NCBI RefSeq assembly: GCF_029948125.1
Contig: NZ_JASAMB010000001.1
Span: 372,001 to 436,000 of the forward strand
Direction: 5' to 3'
DNA: 64,000 nucleotides
Origin: Catellatospora sp. KI3
Lineage (GTDB): Bacteria; Actinomycetota; Actinomycetes; Mycobacteriales; Micromonosporaceae
In this document: piece by piece, positions 11,076 to 19,435 of the stretch
Position numbering within the stretch: the stretch's first letter is position 1
Layout: every line of letters starts with the position of its first letter
The notes under the pieces: generated by a model
What the model was told of the DNA's origin: nothing
The model's database searches: none
The model's input: only the letters and a program-made list of their open reading frames with translations
Program-made: the position numbers and the translations under genes

Positions 11076-11467
11076 GTGATGTAGCAGGTGTTGTACTTCC
11101 AGGGACTGCCGTTGACCCACGCGGCGGCGTCAACGTTGTAGTTGCTACCGCCGGTGACCGGCGAGTAGGTGTCCGAGGTGCTGACCAGCGACCAACCCAC
11201 TGCCGAGTTGAACGTGTCGTCCTTCCAGTCCGTGTCGTGGTAGTACAGGATCGCCGACACGTTGGCCTCGCCGGTGCCGCTGCCGGAGGAACTGAAGGTT
11301 CCCGTGGCCCCGAACTCGACGGTGCTGGACAACCAGGCGCGGAAGCAGTTCGCCTTGACAGTGCTCGCCGAGCCGGCATGCGCCATGGCCATCGGAGCCA
11401 CGGCCAACGCCGAGCCGAGCGCGAGCGCCGCGACTACGCGACGCATCGGTCTCATGAACTGGTTCAC
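11072..11467 (-). CDS. Small secreted protein heading an ABC transporter operon
   Basis: 131 aa, GTG start with GGGAG ribosome binding site 5-6 nt away. A Sec-type signal peptide ends near AMAHAGSA (about residue 30). The roughly 100-aa mature part is rich in Ser, Thr, Gly, Tyr and Trp, with two cysteines, one near each end (KANCFRAW and NTCYIT), which could form a disulfide. No known bacteriocin motif was recognised. It is the first gene of a four-gene operon with overlapping stops and starts, and is divergent from a SARP regulator with SARP-type repeats between them. Confidence 0.8.
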   Translation of the reverse strand: MNQFMRPMRRVVAALALGSALAVAPMAMAHAGSASTVKANCFRAWLSSTVEFGATGTFSSSGSGTGEANVSAILYYHDTDWKDDTFNSAVGWSLVSTSDTYSPVTGGSNYNVDAAAWVNGSPWKYNTCYIT

Positions 11468-11519
11468 CTGCTCTCCCTTCTAGAGGTGGGCTTGTGAAAA
11501 CCATCCTGCGAACCGCGGC

Positions 11520-11559
11520 TTCGGGATTCCTTGCGGTCGCCTTGCGGTATTCCTGCGGA
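11520..11559. promoter_or_regulatory. Probable SARP binding site: four heptamers at 11-bp period
   Basis: Four 7-bp units start at 11520 (TTCGGGA), 11531 (TTGCGGT), 11542 (TTGCGGT) and 11553 (CTGCGGA), exactly 11 bp apart. SARP regulators bind heptameric direct repeats with this one-helical-turn spacing. The site lies between the leftward secreted-protein/ABC operon and the rightward SARP gene. A weak leftward -10-like hexamer (CAGGAT, 11508-11503) lies about 11 nt beyond the last unit, a layout close to that of SARP-activated promoters. Confidence 0.6.
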
Positions 11560-11614
11560 CGTCCACTCCGGACGGGGCAGCGGGAAGCAGATCGATCTAC
11601 TACTCTCCAGCGGC

Positions 11615-12424
11615 ATGTACTTTCGCATCTTGGGGACGGTGCAGGGCGAGGCGGCCGGTCGCCAAATCACGTTCGGATGGCGCCAGGAACGGCAGGCGCT
11701 GGGCATTCTGCTGATCGAGGCGGGCCATGCCGTGCCGACAGGTCGACTCATGCAGCTGATGTGGGGGGAGACTATTCCCAGGAACGGCCGGGGTGCATTG
11801 CAATCCGTTCTCTCCCGCCTTAGAAAGAGCCTTTCCGCTTTCGATCACGAAGGGAGCGCCCTCGCCCTGAACCGGCGCGGTGACGGATACGAACTGGCGG
11901 TCCCCCGAGAGCAGGTCGACCTGCACGCGTTCCGCGCCCTGATGGCCGAAGCCCACGGCGCGACCGACCCGGAAACCGGCATAAGCCTCATACGTGCAGG
12001 GCTGGGCCTGTGGCGCGGACCCGCACTGGCGGACGCCACCGACGACAACCTGGACACCGTCGTGACATCCCTGGAAGAGGAGCGGATCTCCGCCCAGGAG
12101 CACCTGATCGAACTCTTGCTGCGGATGGGCCGCAACCACGAGGTGATCCCGGAGCTGATCCGGCTGATCGCGGACAGACCCGAACGGGAACGCCTCCACG
12201 GCCAGCTGCTGCTCGCGCTGCACCGCAGCGGACGCCGCCTGGAAGCGCTGGAGGCCTACCAGCGCCTGCGCCGCACGCTCGCCGACGACTTCGGGCTCAC
12301 GCCCAGCGGCGACCTGCAGCAGCTGCACTGGCAGATCCTGGACTCCGACCGGTCCGACGGCCTGACCACGGAGAGCAGGCAGGCGCAGCCGCGCCGACCC
12401 GAGTACGGCTCAGTTCTGGCTTGA
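11615..12424 (+). CDS. Short SARP-family transcriptional regulator
   Basis: 269 aa. N-terminal winged-helix DNA-binding domain (YFRILGTVQG... QALGILLIEAGHAVPTGRLM... ALQSVLSRLRKSL) followed by a bacterial transcriptional activation domain (about residues 95-245, ending LRRTLADDFGLTPSGDLQQL). It lacks the NB-ARC and TPR parts of AfsR, so it is a small pathway-type SARP. The ATG at 11615 was chosen because the protein family starts at this point; an upstream in-frame extension to 11531 would cover the heptamer repeats. Its 3' end overlaps the convergent atpI-like gene by 15 bp. Confidence 0.9.
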   Translation: MYFRILGTVQGEAAGRQITFGWRQERQALGILLIEAGHAVPTGRLMQLMWGETIPRNGRGALQSVLSRLRKSLSAFDHEGSALALNRRGDGYELAVPREQVDLHAFRALMAEAHGATDPETGISLIRAGLGLWRGPALADATDDNLDTVVTSLEEERISAQEHLIELLLRMGRNHEVIPELIRLIADRPERERLHGQLLLALHRSGRRLEALEAYQRLRRTLADDFGLTPSGDLQQLHWQILDSDRSDGLTTESRQAQPRRPEYGSVLA

Positions 12425-12814
12425 CGGATCCACGTACGGGATCCGGGCGTGCCAGACCCACCAGGCATGGCCGACCGTCCACGCGATCGCGGCCACGCCG
12501 ATCCCGATCGCCATCGGCTTGAGCCCGGCCCAGCCCGTCTGGACCACCACCGCCATGGCCAGGAACAGCACGGTGAACTTGATCGCGTACGTGGCCAGCC
12601 CCAGCGAGAGCACCAGCTTGGGGTTGACCGCATCCGCCCAGGCCAGGATGAAGCTCGTGAACAGGTAGCTGAGGCCGACCAGGGCCACGCCCGCGAGCAC
12701 GCCGAGCGCCGCCGTACCCCCGACGGTCAGCCAGGCGACCGGGGTCGCCGCCGCCGCCACGACAGCGGTGACCCCGAGCAGGAACGGCAGGAACCGCAGC
12801 CGCTTAGCCAACAT
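12410..12814 (-). CDS. ATP synthase protein I-like membrane protein
   Basis: 134 aa with four hydrophobic helices (FLPFLLGVTAVVAAAATPVAW, AALGVLAGVALVGLSYLF, LSLGLATYAIKFTVLFLAMAVVV, PMAIGIGVAAIAWTVGHAWWVW). Size, topology and the place next to LMW-PTP/tsaC/prmC fit the ATP synthase I family that normally precedes the atp operon in this group. Here it is separated from atpB by about 4.5 kb of accessory genes. The ATG at 12814 is 7 nt from a GAGG ribosome binding site; a GTG three bases upstream is possible. Confidence 0.7.
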   Translation of the reverse strand: MLAKRLRFLPFLLGVTAVVAAAATPVAWLTVGGTAALGVLAGVALVGLSYLFTSFILAWADAVNPKLVLSLGLATYAIKFTVLFLAMAVVVQTGWAGLKPMAIGIGVAAIAWTVGHAWWVWHARIPYVDPSSQN

Positions 12815-12832
12815 CACGCCACCTCAAAGTCG

Positions 12833-12887
12833 ATCATGAACCTGTGCCCGGGACACGCCGTCCAACCTTGCCACAAGTTCATGATCA
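12833..12887. repeat. 55-bp palindromic repeat, copy A
   Basis: Begins GATCATGAAC and ends GTTCATGATC, so its ends are a perfect 10-bp inverted repeat. A second 55-bp element of the same length and internal sequence (shared core ACACGCCGTC) lies at 29811-29865. It sits between the atpI-like and LMW-PTP genes of one operon. Confidence 0.75.
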
Positions 12888-12904
12888 ACGAGTAGAGAGG
12901 CTGG

Positions 12905-13519
12905 TCACGGGAGGGGGAGGAGAGTGGCGGTCAACGGGGTCAGGACGTCCTGGATCTCGTCGCCGACGCGGGTGAAGACCTGGTCGCCGCGGCCCCAGGG
13001 GTCGTCCAGGTCGTCCTTGGGCTGGGCGGGTTCGCCGTTGCGGGCCGCCGCGACCGCCGCGACCAGGGCCACGCCGCGGTTGTAGACCGCGTCGGGGGTC
13101 GGGTCGGCGGGGGGCAGCTCCGACACGTCGACGCCGGGCAGCAGGCGGCCGAACTCGCCGAGCACGAAGGTGCGGTCGGCGGCGTCGGGGCGCAGCGCGG
13201 TGACGTAGTCGTACTGGTCGGCGGTGGCCGTCAGGATCAGATCGGCGGCCTCGATGTGCTCGGCGCGCAGCTTGCGCGCGCTGAAGCCGTCGGGCGAGGC
13301 GCCCCGGGCGCGCACCTGGCGGGCCGCGGACGGGTTCATCTCCTCGTCCTCGTGCCAGCCGCCGGTGCCGGCCGAGTGCGACAGCACCAGGTCCGTCCCG
13401 TCCGCGGAGCCGCCCAGCGCCGCCGCCCGCTCAGCCACCGCGCGGGTCAGCAGACGCTCGGCCATCGGCGAGCGGCAGATGTTGCCCATGCACACGTGCA
13501 GCACGGTGAACGGAGCCAT
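12905..13519 (-). CDS. Low-molecular-weight protein tyrosine phosphatase
   Basis: 204 aa. The catalytic P-loop is CMGNICRS: nucleophile Cys10, Arg16, with Ser following, and the late acidic loop DDPWG supplies the general acid. Family members dephosphorylate tyrosine kinases linked to polysaccharide export or secreted signalling; the partner here is unknown. The ATG shares its A with the tsaC stop (TGATG) behind a GGGGAGG ribosome binding site; a GTG three bases upstream is possible. The protein is longer than the roughly 150-aa family norm because of loops in the second half. Confidence 0.92.
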   Translation of the reverse strand: MAPFTVLHVCMGNICRSPMAERLLTRAVAERAAALGGSADGTDLVLSHSAGTGGWHEDEEMNPSAARQVRARGASPDGFSARKLRAEHIEAADLILTATADQYDYVTALRPDAADRTFVLGEFGRLLPGVDVSELPPADPTPDAVYNRGVALVAAVAAARNGEPAQPKDDLDDPWGRGDQVFTRVGDEIQDVLTPLTATLLPLP

Positions 13520-14169
13520 CACGCCTCCCCGGGCCCGGCGATGTCGGGGGCGACCTCGCGCAGCTGGTCGATGTCGATGGCGCCCGCGCGCAGGATCCGC
13601 GGGCGGTCACCGGTCACGTCGACGATGGTCGAGGGCACCGGCTTCGGGCACTCCCCCGCCTCCAGGTACACACTGACCTTGTAGCTGAGCTGCTCGCGGG
13701 CCTCCTCGGCGGTGACCGCGGCGGGGCTGCCGGTGAGGTTGGCCGACGAGACGGCCATCGGGCCGGTCTTGCGCAGCACCTCCAGCGCCACCGGGTGCAG
13801 CGGCATGCGCACGGCGACGGTGCCGCCGGTGTCGCCCAGATCCCACTGCAGGCTGGGCGCCTGCTCGACCACGATGGTCAGCGCGCCCGGCCAGAACGCC
13901 TCGACCAGGTCGCGGGCGACGCCCGGCAGGCGCAGCACCAGCCCGTCGAGGGTGTGCCGGGAACCCACCAGCACCGGCGGGGGCATGTGCCTGCCCCGCC
14001 CCTTGGCGCTGAGCAGGTTGGTCACCGCCCAGGGCTTGAAGGCGTCGGCGCCGATGCCGTACACCGTGTCGGTCGGCAGAACCACAAGGTCGCCACTGGA
14101 TACGGCGTCGATCGCGGCCTGGATGCCCCGATCACGTTCGACGACGTTCCGACAGTCGTAGAGCCTCAC
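13519..14169 (-). CDS. tsaC: L-threonylcarbamoyladenylate synthase (TsaC/Sua5 family)
   Basis: 216 aa YrdC-domain enzyme that makes threonylcarbamoyl-AMP from Thr, bicarbonate and ATP for the t6A modification of tRNA. Motifs: VVLPTDTVYGIGADAF near the N-terminus, the basic AKGRGR/PP loop, and SSANLTGSPAAVT. The frame is open to 14214, but codons before 14169 lose GC-rich third positions, and homologues begin at RLYDCR, so the GTG at 14169 is preferred. Lies between prmC and the phosphatase gene in one leftward operon. Confidence 0.92.
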   Translation of the reverse strand: MRLYDCRNVVERDRGIQAAIDAVSSGDLVVLPTDTVYGIGADAFKPWAVTNLLSAKGRGRHMPPPVLVGSRHTLDGLVLRLPGVARDLVEAFWPGALTIVVEQAPSLQWDLGDTGGTVAVRMPLHPVALEVLRKTGPMAVSSANLTGSPAAVTAEEAREQLSYKVSVYLEAGECPKPVPSTIVDVTGDRPRILRAGAIDIDQLREVAPDIAGPGEA

Positions 14170-14241
14170 GGTGAGCCAGTCTGTCACGAGGTTTTCATGA
14201 GGTGCGAACCGCACCGTTCGGCAGCTGTCACGCGTCGCTGA

Positions 14242-15078
14242 TCAGGCGGTGCCCGCGCGCGCCGCCGTGGTGAACCGGGGCCGCCCGGCGAGGTCGGCAT
14301 GCGTGGTGACCTCGGTGAACTCGGCCGCGAGCAGTTCTCGCATCGCGTCGGTGTGGGTGTCGTCGTGCTCGATGCCGAGCAGCCCGCCCGGCCGCAGCAC
14401 GGCCGCGGCACGGCTGACGATCACCGGGATGAGGTCGAGGCCGTCGGGTCCGGCGAATACCGCGTCCTGCGGGTCGTGCCCGACCTCCGGGGGTACGGCC
14501 ACCGCCTCCGGCACGTACGGCGGGTTGCACAGCACCAGGTCGACCGGGTGCGGCAGCGCCACCTCGCGCACGTCGCCCTCGACCACCACCACGCCGGTGC
14601 CCTCGACGTTGCGCCGCAGCCACGGCAGCGCGTGCTCGCCCCGCTCGACGGCGTAGACGCGGGCGTCGGGGCGGGCGTCGGCGACGGTCACCGCCAGCGC
14701 GCCGGTGCCGCTGCACAGGTCCAGCACGGTCGGCACGCGCACCTCGCGCAGCGCCTCGACCCCCCACCGGGCCAGCAGCTCCGTCTCCGGGCGCGGGATG
14801 AACACCCCCGGCCCGACCAGCAGGTCCCGGCCCAGGAACGGCGCGGTGCCGGTCAGGTGCTGCAGCGGCACGCGCCGCGCCCGCAGCTCCACCAGCCGGT
14901 CCAGCACCTCGGCCTGCTCGTCGCTGATCTCGCCGATGAGCAGCAGCGCCCCGCGCGGCACCCCCAGCACGTACGCCGCCAGCAGCTCGGCGTCGACGCG
15001 CGCGGAGTCCACGCCCGCCTCCGCCAGCCGGGTCGCCGCCCGGCGCAGCCGCATCGACAGGGTGACCGCTCCACTCAT
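14242..15078 (-). CDS. prmC: Release factor glutamine methyltransferase
   Basis: 278 aa. N-terminal helical domain, then a Rossmann methyltransferase fold with SAM motif VLDLCSGTGALAV and the substrate-binding NPPY motif (LVLCNPPYVPEAV). PrmC methylates the Gln of the GGQ motif in release factors; its substrate RF1 is encoded nearby at 17877. The ATG at 15078 was chosen because upstream in-frame sequence is the antisense of the divergent ABC gene. Confidence 0.95.
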   Translation of the reverse strand: MSGAVTLSMRLRRAATRLAEAGVDSARVDAELLAAYVLGVPRGALLLIGEISDEQAEVLDRLVELRARRVPLQHLTGTAPFLGRDLLVGPGVFIPRPETELLARWGVEALREVRVPTVLDLCSGTGALAVTVADARPDARVYAVERGEHALPWLRRNVEGTGVVVVEGDVREVALPHPVDLVLCNPPYVPEAVAVPPEVGHDPQDAVFAGPDGLDLIPVIVSRAAAVLRPGGLLGIEHDDTHTDAMRELLAAEFTEVTTHADLAGRPRFTTAARAGTA

Positions 15079-15145
15079 CCGATCACCGTATCCGCAGACG
15101 GGAAACCGGTTGCCGCCGACGGGGGCTTTTCGCCAGGGTGGCCGC

Positions 15146-16144
15146 ATGGCGTTGGTGGAGGCCCAAGGGCTGACGAAGGTCTTCCGTCGGCCGCAGAAGG
15201 ATCCGGGCCTGCGCGGCTCGCTGAAACACCTGGTGCGGCCCAGATTCCGGGACTTCACCGCCGTGGCCGGGATCGACCTGGCCATCGAGGCGGGCGAGTC
15301 GGTGGCGTACGTCGGACCCAACGGGGCCGGCAAGTCGACCACGATCAAGCTGCTCACCGGCATCCTGGTGCCCACGGCGGGGACGGTCCGGGTGGCGGGC
15401 GCGACCCCGCACGTGGACCGCATGGCCAACGCGCGCAACATCGGCGTGCTGTTCGGCCAGCGCACCCAACTGTGGTGGGACCTGCCGGTCCGCGAGTCGC
15501 TGGCCCTGCTGCGCGACATGTACGACCTCACCCCCGCCGCCTACCGCGAGCGGATCGACCGGCTCGACGCCGTGCTCGACCTGGGCGAGCTGCTGCCCGT
15601 GGTGGCCCGCAAGCTGTCGCTGGGCCAGCGCATGCGCGCCGACCTGGCCGCCGCGCTGCTGCACACCCCGCGCATCGTCTACCTCGACGAGCCGACCATC
15701 GGGCTGGACATCTCGGTGAAGGACAGGGTGCGGCAGTTCCTGAAGGAGCTGCGCGCCGACGGCACCACGCTGATGCTGACCACGCACGACCTGGGCGACA
15801 TCGAGGACGTGTGCGAGCGGATCGTGATCATCGACGAGGGCCGGATCATCTTCGACGGGCCGCTGGCGCAGATGAAGGACCGGTTCGCCCGGACCCGGCG
15901 GATGCGGCTGCAGCTGGCCGAGCCGACGCCGGTGGAGCGGCTGGCGGCGCGGCTGCCCGACGCCGAGGTGCTGCCCGGCGACGGGCCGCAGGAGGTGACG
16001 GTGGTGTTCGACCGGTTCACCCATACCGCGGGGCAGGTGATCGCGGCGGTGCTGGGCGTGGTCGAGGTCGGCGAGCTGCACCTGGACGAGCCCGCGATCG
16101 AGGACGTGGTGCGCAAGGTGTACGCCGGGGAGCTGCTGCGATGA
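15146..16144 (+). CDS. ABC-2 type exporter ATP-binding protein
   Basis: 332 aa. Walker A VGPNGAGKS (residues 56-64), signature LSLGQRMRADLA, Walker B RIVYLDEPTIGLD, switch His in TTHD. The long N-terminal loop (RRPQKDPGLRGSLKHLVRPR) and FGQRTQLWWDLP segment match the subgroup paired with two DUF990/ABC-2 membrane proteins, often annotated as daunorubicin-type or unknown exporters. First gene of a three-gene cluster; the next gene overlaps its stop. Confidence 0.93.
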   Translation: MALVEAQGLTKVFRRPQKDPGLRGSLKHLVRPRFRDFTAVAGIDLAIEAGESVAYVGPNGAGKSTTIKLLTGILVPTAGTVRVAGATPHVDRMANARNIGVLFGQRTQLWWDLPVRESLALLRDMYDLTPAAYRERIDRLDAVLDLGELLPVVARKLSLGQRMRADLAAALLHTPRIVYLDEPTIGLDISVKDRVRQFLKELRADGTTLMLTTHDLGDIEDVCERIVIIDEGRIIFDGPLAQMKDRFARTRRMRLQLAEPTPVERLAARLPDAEVLPGDGPQEVTVVFDRFTHTAGQVIAAVLGVVEVGELHLDEPAIEDVVRKVYAGELLR

Positions 16145-16926
16145 GGCCGTACCTGTCGCTGTGGCGGATGTCGACGCGCCGCATCATGACGTACCGGATG
16201 AATTCCCTGCTCTCCTGGCTCGGCGGCGGCCTGTTCCTGGCCTCGTCGCTGGCGGTGTGGCACGCGCTGCTGGCCGACGGCGAGATCGGCGGCTACGACT
16301 GGCCCCACATGAAGACCTACCTGCTGGTGGGCTGGGCGTCGGCGGCGATCGGCTCGGCGTACGGCGACTGGTGGATGGCCGAGCGGATCCAGACCGGGCA
16401 GGTGGCGATCGACCTGACCAAGCCGATCGACTACCAGTGGGCGCGGTTCAGCGAGCACATGGGCGGGCTGGCGCTGGAGTTCGGGGCGATCGCGGTCGCG
16501 GGCACCGGCATGGTCGTGCTGACCGGCGGCATCCCCGTGCCGACGGCCGAGCAGGCGCTGCTGTTCGCGGCCAGCTTCGCGATGGTGCCGCCGCTGAAGT
16601 TCACCATCGCCTACTTCACCACGATGACCTGCTTCTGGACGCAGAACTTCATGGGCGTCTCGTGGGCCAAGGACGCGCTGGTGACCCTGTTCAGCGGGGC
16701 GCTGATCCCGCTGGCGCTGCTGCCCGGGTGGCTGGGCGGGCTCGCCTCGGCGCTGCCGTTCGCCAGCCTCACCGCCACCCCGGCCGCGCTGCTGCTGGGC
16801 CAGGCCGACGGGCTGGCGGCGCTGCGGCTGCTCGCGGTGCAGGCCGCCTGGGTGCTGGCGCTGTGGTGGGCGGCCCGGCTGGTGTGGCGGCGCGCGCTGC
16901 GCGCCCTGACCGTGCACGGAGGCTGA
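16141..16926 (+). CDS. ABC-2 family membrane protein
   Basis: 261 aa, six hydrophobic helices. The opening RPYLSLWRMSTRRIMTYRMN and the later FMGVSWAKDALVTLFSGALIPLALLP are typical of the first of the two DUF990-like permeases. The ATG overlaps the ATPase stop (ATGA), so they are co-translated. Substrate unknown. Confidence 0.9.
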   Translation: MRPYLSLWRMSTRRIMTYRMNSLLSWLGGGLFLASSLAVWHALLADGEIGGYDWPHMKTYLLVGWASAAIGSAYGDWWMAERIQTGQVAIDLTKPIDYQWARFSEHMGGLALEFGAIAVAGTGMVVLTGGIPVPTAEQALLFAASFAMVPPLKFTIAYFTTMTCFWTQNFMGVSWAKDALVTLFSGALIPLALLPGWLGGLASALPFASLTATPAALLLGQADGLAALRLLAVQAAWVLALWWAARLVWRRALRALTVHGG

Positions 16927-16928
16927 GC

Positions 16929-17717
16929 ATGCTGCGTACGCTGCGGATCTACCGGCGCATGCTGGGCGCCAACCTGCGGGCGGTGCTGGAGTACGAGGCC
17001 GACTTCTGGATCCTGGTCGTCGCCGGAGCCATGTTCCAGGGCCTGAACCTGCTGTTCCTCAAGTCGGTCTTCGCCCACGTGCCGACCCTCAACGGCTGGA
17101 CGTTCCCCGAGGCGCTGCTGCTGGCGGGCATGTTCGGGGTGGTGATCGGCACCGGTCCGCTGTTCTTCGAGGGCACCTGGCGGCTGGCCGGGAAGATCAA
17201 CCACGGCGAGCTCGACTACGCGCTGGTCCGGCCCGCGCCGGTGCCGGTGCAGGTGATCAGTGCGGGGATCGGGCTGCACGGCATCGGCGACATGGTCGCC
17301 GGGGGCGCGATGATCGCCTGGGCGCTGTCCCGGCTCGACCTCGCCTGGTCGCCGGTACGGGTGGTGCTGGCGCTGGTGCTGCTGGCCAGCGCGGTCACGG
17401 TCAACCTGTCGCTGGTGGTGCTGGGCAACTGCGCGTCGTTCTGGATCGCCGGACCGCATCCGTTCTTCGCGGTGACGCTGATGAACATCAACAACCTGGT
17501 GCGGTATCCGATCGGCATCTTCGGCCTGGCGGTGCGGGCGGTGCTGACGCTGGTCGTGCCGTGGGCGTTCATGACGTACTTCCCCGTGGCGTGGCTGCTC
17601 GGCAAGCCGTCCCCGTGGATCGGGCTGCTGACGCCGCTGGCCGCCCTGTACCTGGCGCTGCTGGCCCGCACGGTCTTCCGCGCCGGCCTGCGCCGCTACG
17701 ACAGCGCCGGCCACTGA
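16929..17717 (+). CDS. ABC-2 family membrane protein
   Basis: 262 aa, six hydrophobic helices, the second permease of the exporter. Shows the family features FWILVVAGAMFQGLNLLFL, NHGELDYALVRP and NNLVRYPIGIFG. It starts 2 bp after the preceding stop and ends at a strong bidirectional hairpin. The three genes 15146-17717 form a complete exporter. Confidence 0.9.
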   Translation: MLRTLRIYRRMLGANLRAVLEYEADFWILVVAGAMFQGLNLLFLKSVFAHVPTLNGWTFPEALLLAGMFGVVIGTGPLFFEGTWRLAGKINHGELDYALVRPAPVPVQVISAGIGLHGIGDMVAGGAMIAWALSRLDLAWSPVRVVLALVLLASAVTVNLSLVVLGNCASFWIAGPHPFFAVTLMNINNLVRYPIGIFGLAVRAVLTLVVPWAFMTYFPVAWLLGKPSPWIGLLTPLAALYLALLARTVFRAGLRRYDSAGH

Positions 17718-17786
17718 CCCCGGTCCCGGCCACTGACCCGGTTCCGGTCCCGGTCCCCGGTCCCCGGTCCGGCTTGAAATCGACAG

Positions 17787-17835
17787 TGGCCTATCCAGAG
17801 GACGAATCTTGGAAATTCGTCCTCTGGATAGGCCA
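17787..17835. terminator. Bidirectional terminator, 21-bp perfect stem
   Basis: Perfect inverted repeat 17787-17807 / 17815-17835 with a 7-nt loop, between the convergent stops of the ABC-2 exporter (17717) and prfA (17877). The arms are much less GC-rich than the flanks. Just before it, 17718-17772 is a run of short CCGGTC-type repeats. Confidence 0.85.
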
Positions 17836-17876
17836 GCGTCAATGCCAAGGGGGCGGGGTGCCGCCTCCCGGCTCGG

Positions 17877-18965
17877 TCACTGGCGGGACAGCTCCGTCTC
17901 GCCCGCGAGGCGGGCGGTGCGGTCGGCGGTGGTCAGCGCGTCGAGGACGGCGTCGATCTCCCCGCCGAGCGCGATGTCGAGGTTGTACGCCGTGTAGCCG
18001 ATCCGGTGGTCGGTGATCCGGTTCTGCGGGAAGTTGTACGTCCGGATCCGCTCCGACCGGTCCACCGTGCGGATCTGCGCCTTGCGCGCGTCGGCGGCCG
18101 CGGCCAGCGCCTGCTCCTCGGCGTGCTGGGCGAGCTTGGCGCGCAGCATGCGCATCGCCTTGTCCTTGTTCTGCAGCTGCGAGCGCTCGTTCTGGCAGGT
18201 CACCACGGTGCCGGTCGGGATGTGCGTGATGCGCACCGCCGAGTCGGTGGTGTTGACCGACTGGCCGCCCGCGCCCTGCGACCGGTACACGTCGATGCGC
18301 AGGTCGCCGAGGTCGATCTCGACCTCGGCCTCCTCCGCCTCCGGCATGACCAGCACGCCCGCGGCCGAGGTGTGGATGCGGCCCTGCGACTCGGTGGCGG
18401 GCACCCGCTGCACCCGGTGCACGCCGCCCTCCCATTTCAGCCGCGACCAGACGCCGTTGCCGCCCTCGGGCACGCCGCGGGTCTTGATGGCGACCGAGAC
18501 GTCCTTGACGCCGCCCAGGTCGGACTCCTGCGAGTCGAGCACCTCGGTCAGCCAGCCGTGCTTCTCGGCGTAGCGCAGGTACATGCGCAGCAGGTCCCCG
18601 GCGAACAGGGCCGACTCCTCGCCGCCCTCACCGGACTTGATCTCCAGGATCACGTCCTTGCCGTCGTTGGGGTCGCGCGGGGCGAGCAGCTCGGCGAGCT
18701 TCTCCTCCAGCTCGGGCAGCCGCTGCTCCAGCGCGACGGCCTCGGCGGCGAAGTCGGGGTCGACCGCGGCCAGCTCGCGCGCGGCCTCCAGGTCGGCGCG
18801 GGCGGAGGCCAGCTCGCCCGCGGTCTTGTGGATGGGGGTCAGCTCGGCGAAGCGGCGCCCCACCTTGCGCGCCGCGGCCTGGTCGGCGTGGATCGACGGG
18901 TCCGCCAGCCTCGCCTCCAGGTCCGAGTACTCGGCCAGCAGGGCGTCGAGCCGTTCGTTGCTCAT
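17877..18965 (-). CDS. prfA: Peptide chain release factor 1
   Basis: 362 aa. Recognises UAA/UAG and triggers peptide release. GGQ motif at residues 233-235 ([14 protein letters not shown]) and the RF1 anticodon-like tripeptide PAT at 189-191 ([10 protein letters not shown]). The ATG at 18965 has GGGAGG 8 nt upstream. It is followed by no close partner; rpmE lies 85 bp upstream on the same strand. Confidence 0.97.
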   Translation of the reverse strand: MSNERLDALLAEYSDLEARLADPSIHADQAAARKVGRRFAELTPIHKTAGELASARADLEAARELAAVDPDFAAEAVALEQRLPELEEKLAELLAPRDPNDGKDVILEIKSGEGGEESALFAGDLLRMYLRYAEKHGWLTEVLDSQESDLGGVKDVSVAIKTRGVPEGGNGVWSRLKWEGGVHRVQRVPATESQGRIHTSAAGVLVMPEAEEAEVEIDLGDLRIDVYRSQGAGGQSVNTTDSAVRITHIPTGTVVTCQNERSQLQNKDKAMRMLRAKLAQHAEEQALAAAADARKAQIRTVDRSERIRTYNFPQNRITDHRIGYTAYNLDIALGGEIDAVLDALTTADRTARLAGETELSRQ

Positions 18966-19050
18966 GTCCGAATCCTCCCTAGAAACGATACTTGCTGGCA
19001 ACACGACGACGCCCGCCCCGTGAGACACGGAGCGGGCGCCGGAAAGACAG

Positions 19051-19275
19051 CTACTTGGCGTCCTTCTTCTGGACCTTGGCGTACTTGGCCTGGAACTTGG
19101 CGACCCGGCCGGCGGTGTCCATGACGCGCTGCTTGCCCGTGTAGAACGGGTGGCAGGCGCTGCAGGTCTCAGCGTGGATGGCGCCACCCTTGGCGGTGCT
19201 GCGGGTGGTGAAGGTGTTGCCGCACGAGCAGGTGACAGTCGTCTCCTGGTACTGCGGGTGGATACCGGACTTCAT
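19051..19275 (-). CDS. rpmE: 50S ribosomal protein L31, zinc-binding form
   Basis: 74 aa. Begins MKSGIHPQY and has four cysteines (16, 18, 38, 41), so this is the zinc-containing C+ paralogue. The C-terminal tail is Lys-rich ([11 protein letters not shown]). The ATG at 19275 lies behind AAAGGACCGAGGCT; the longer open frame is a shadow. It precedes prfA on the same strand, a common actinobacterial order. Confidence 0.97.
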   Translation of the reverse strand: MKSGIHPQYQETTVTCSCGNTFTTRSTAKGGAIHAETCSACHPFYTGKQRVMDTAGRVAKFQAKYAKVQKKDAK

Positions 19276-19435
19276 AGCCTCGGTCCTTTCAAGTCGTGGG
19301 CGCTGGGTCGCCGTCAGCACGTGCCGCGCGCAAGCGGTCCGCTCGGGCGTGAACCAGTCCCGGTCTGGCCGACTGACCAGTATGCCACCTATCTCGGATG
19401 CGCCCTGCGGCGGTCTCTCGGTAGCGTCACCGGCC

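Noticed and set aside
11072-11467. Lactococcin 972-type bacteriocin
   Set aside because: The ABC-linked secreted gene layout is similar, but the mature sequence lacks the motifs known for that family; the function is left open.
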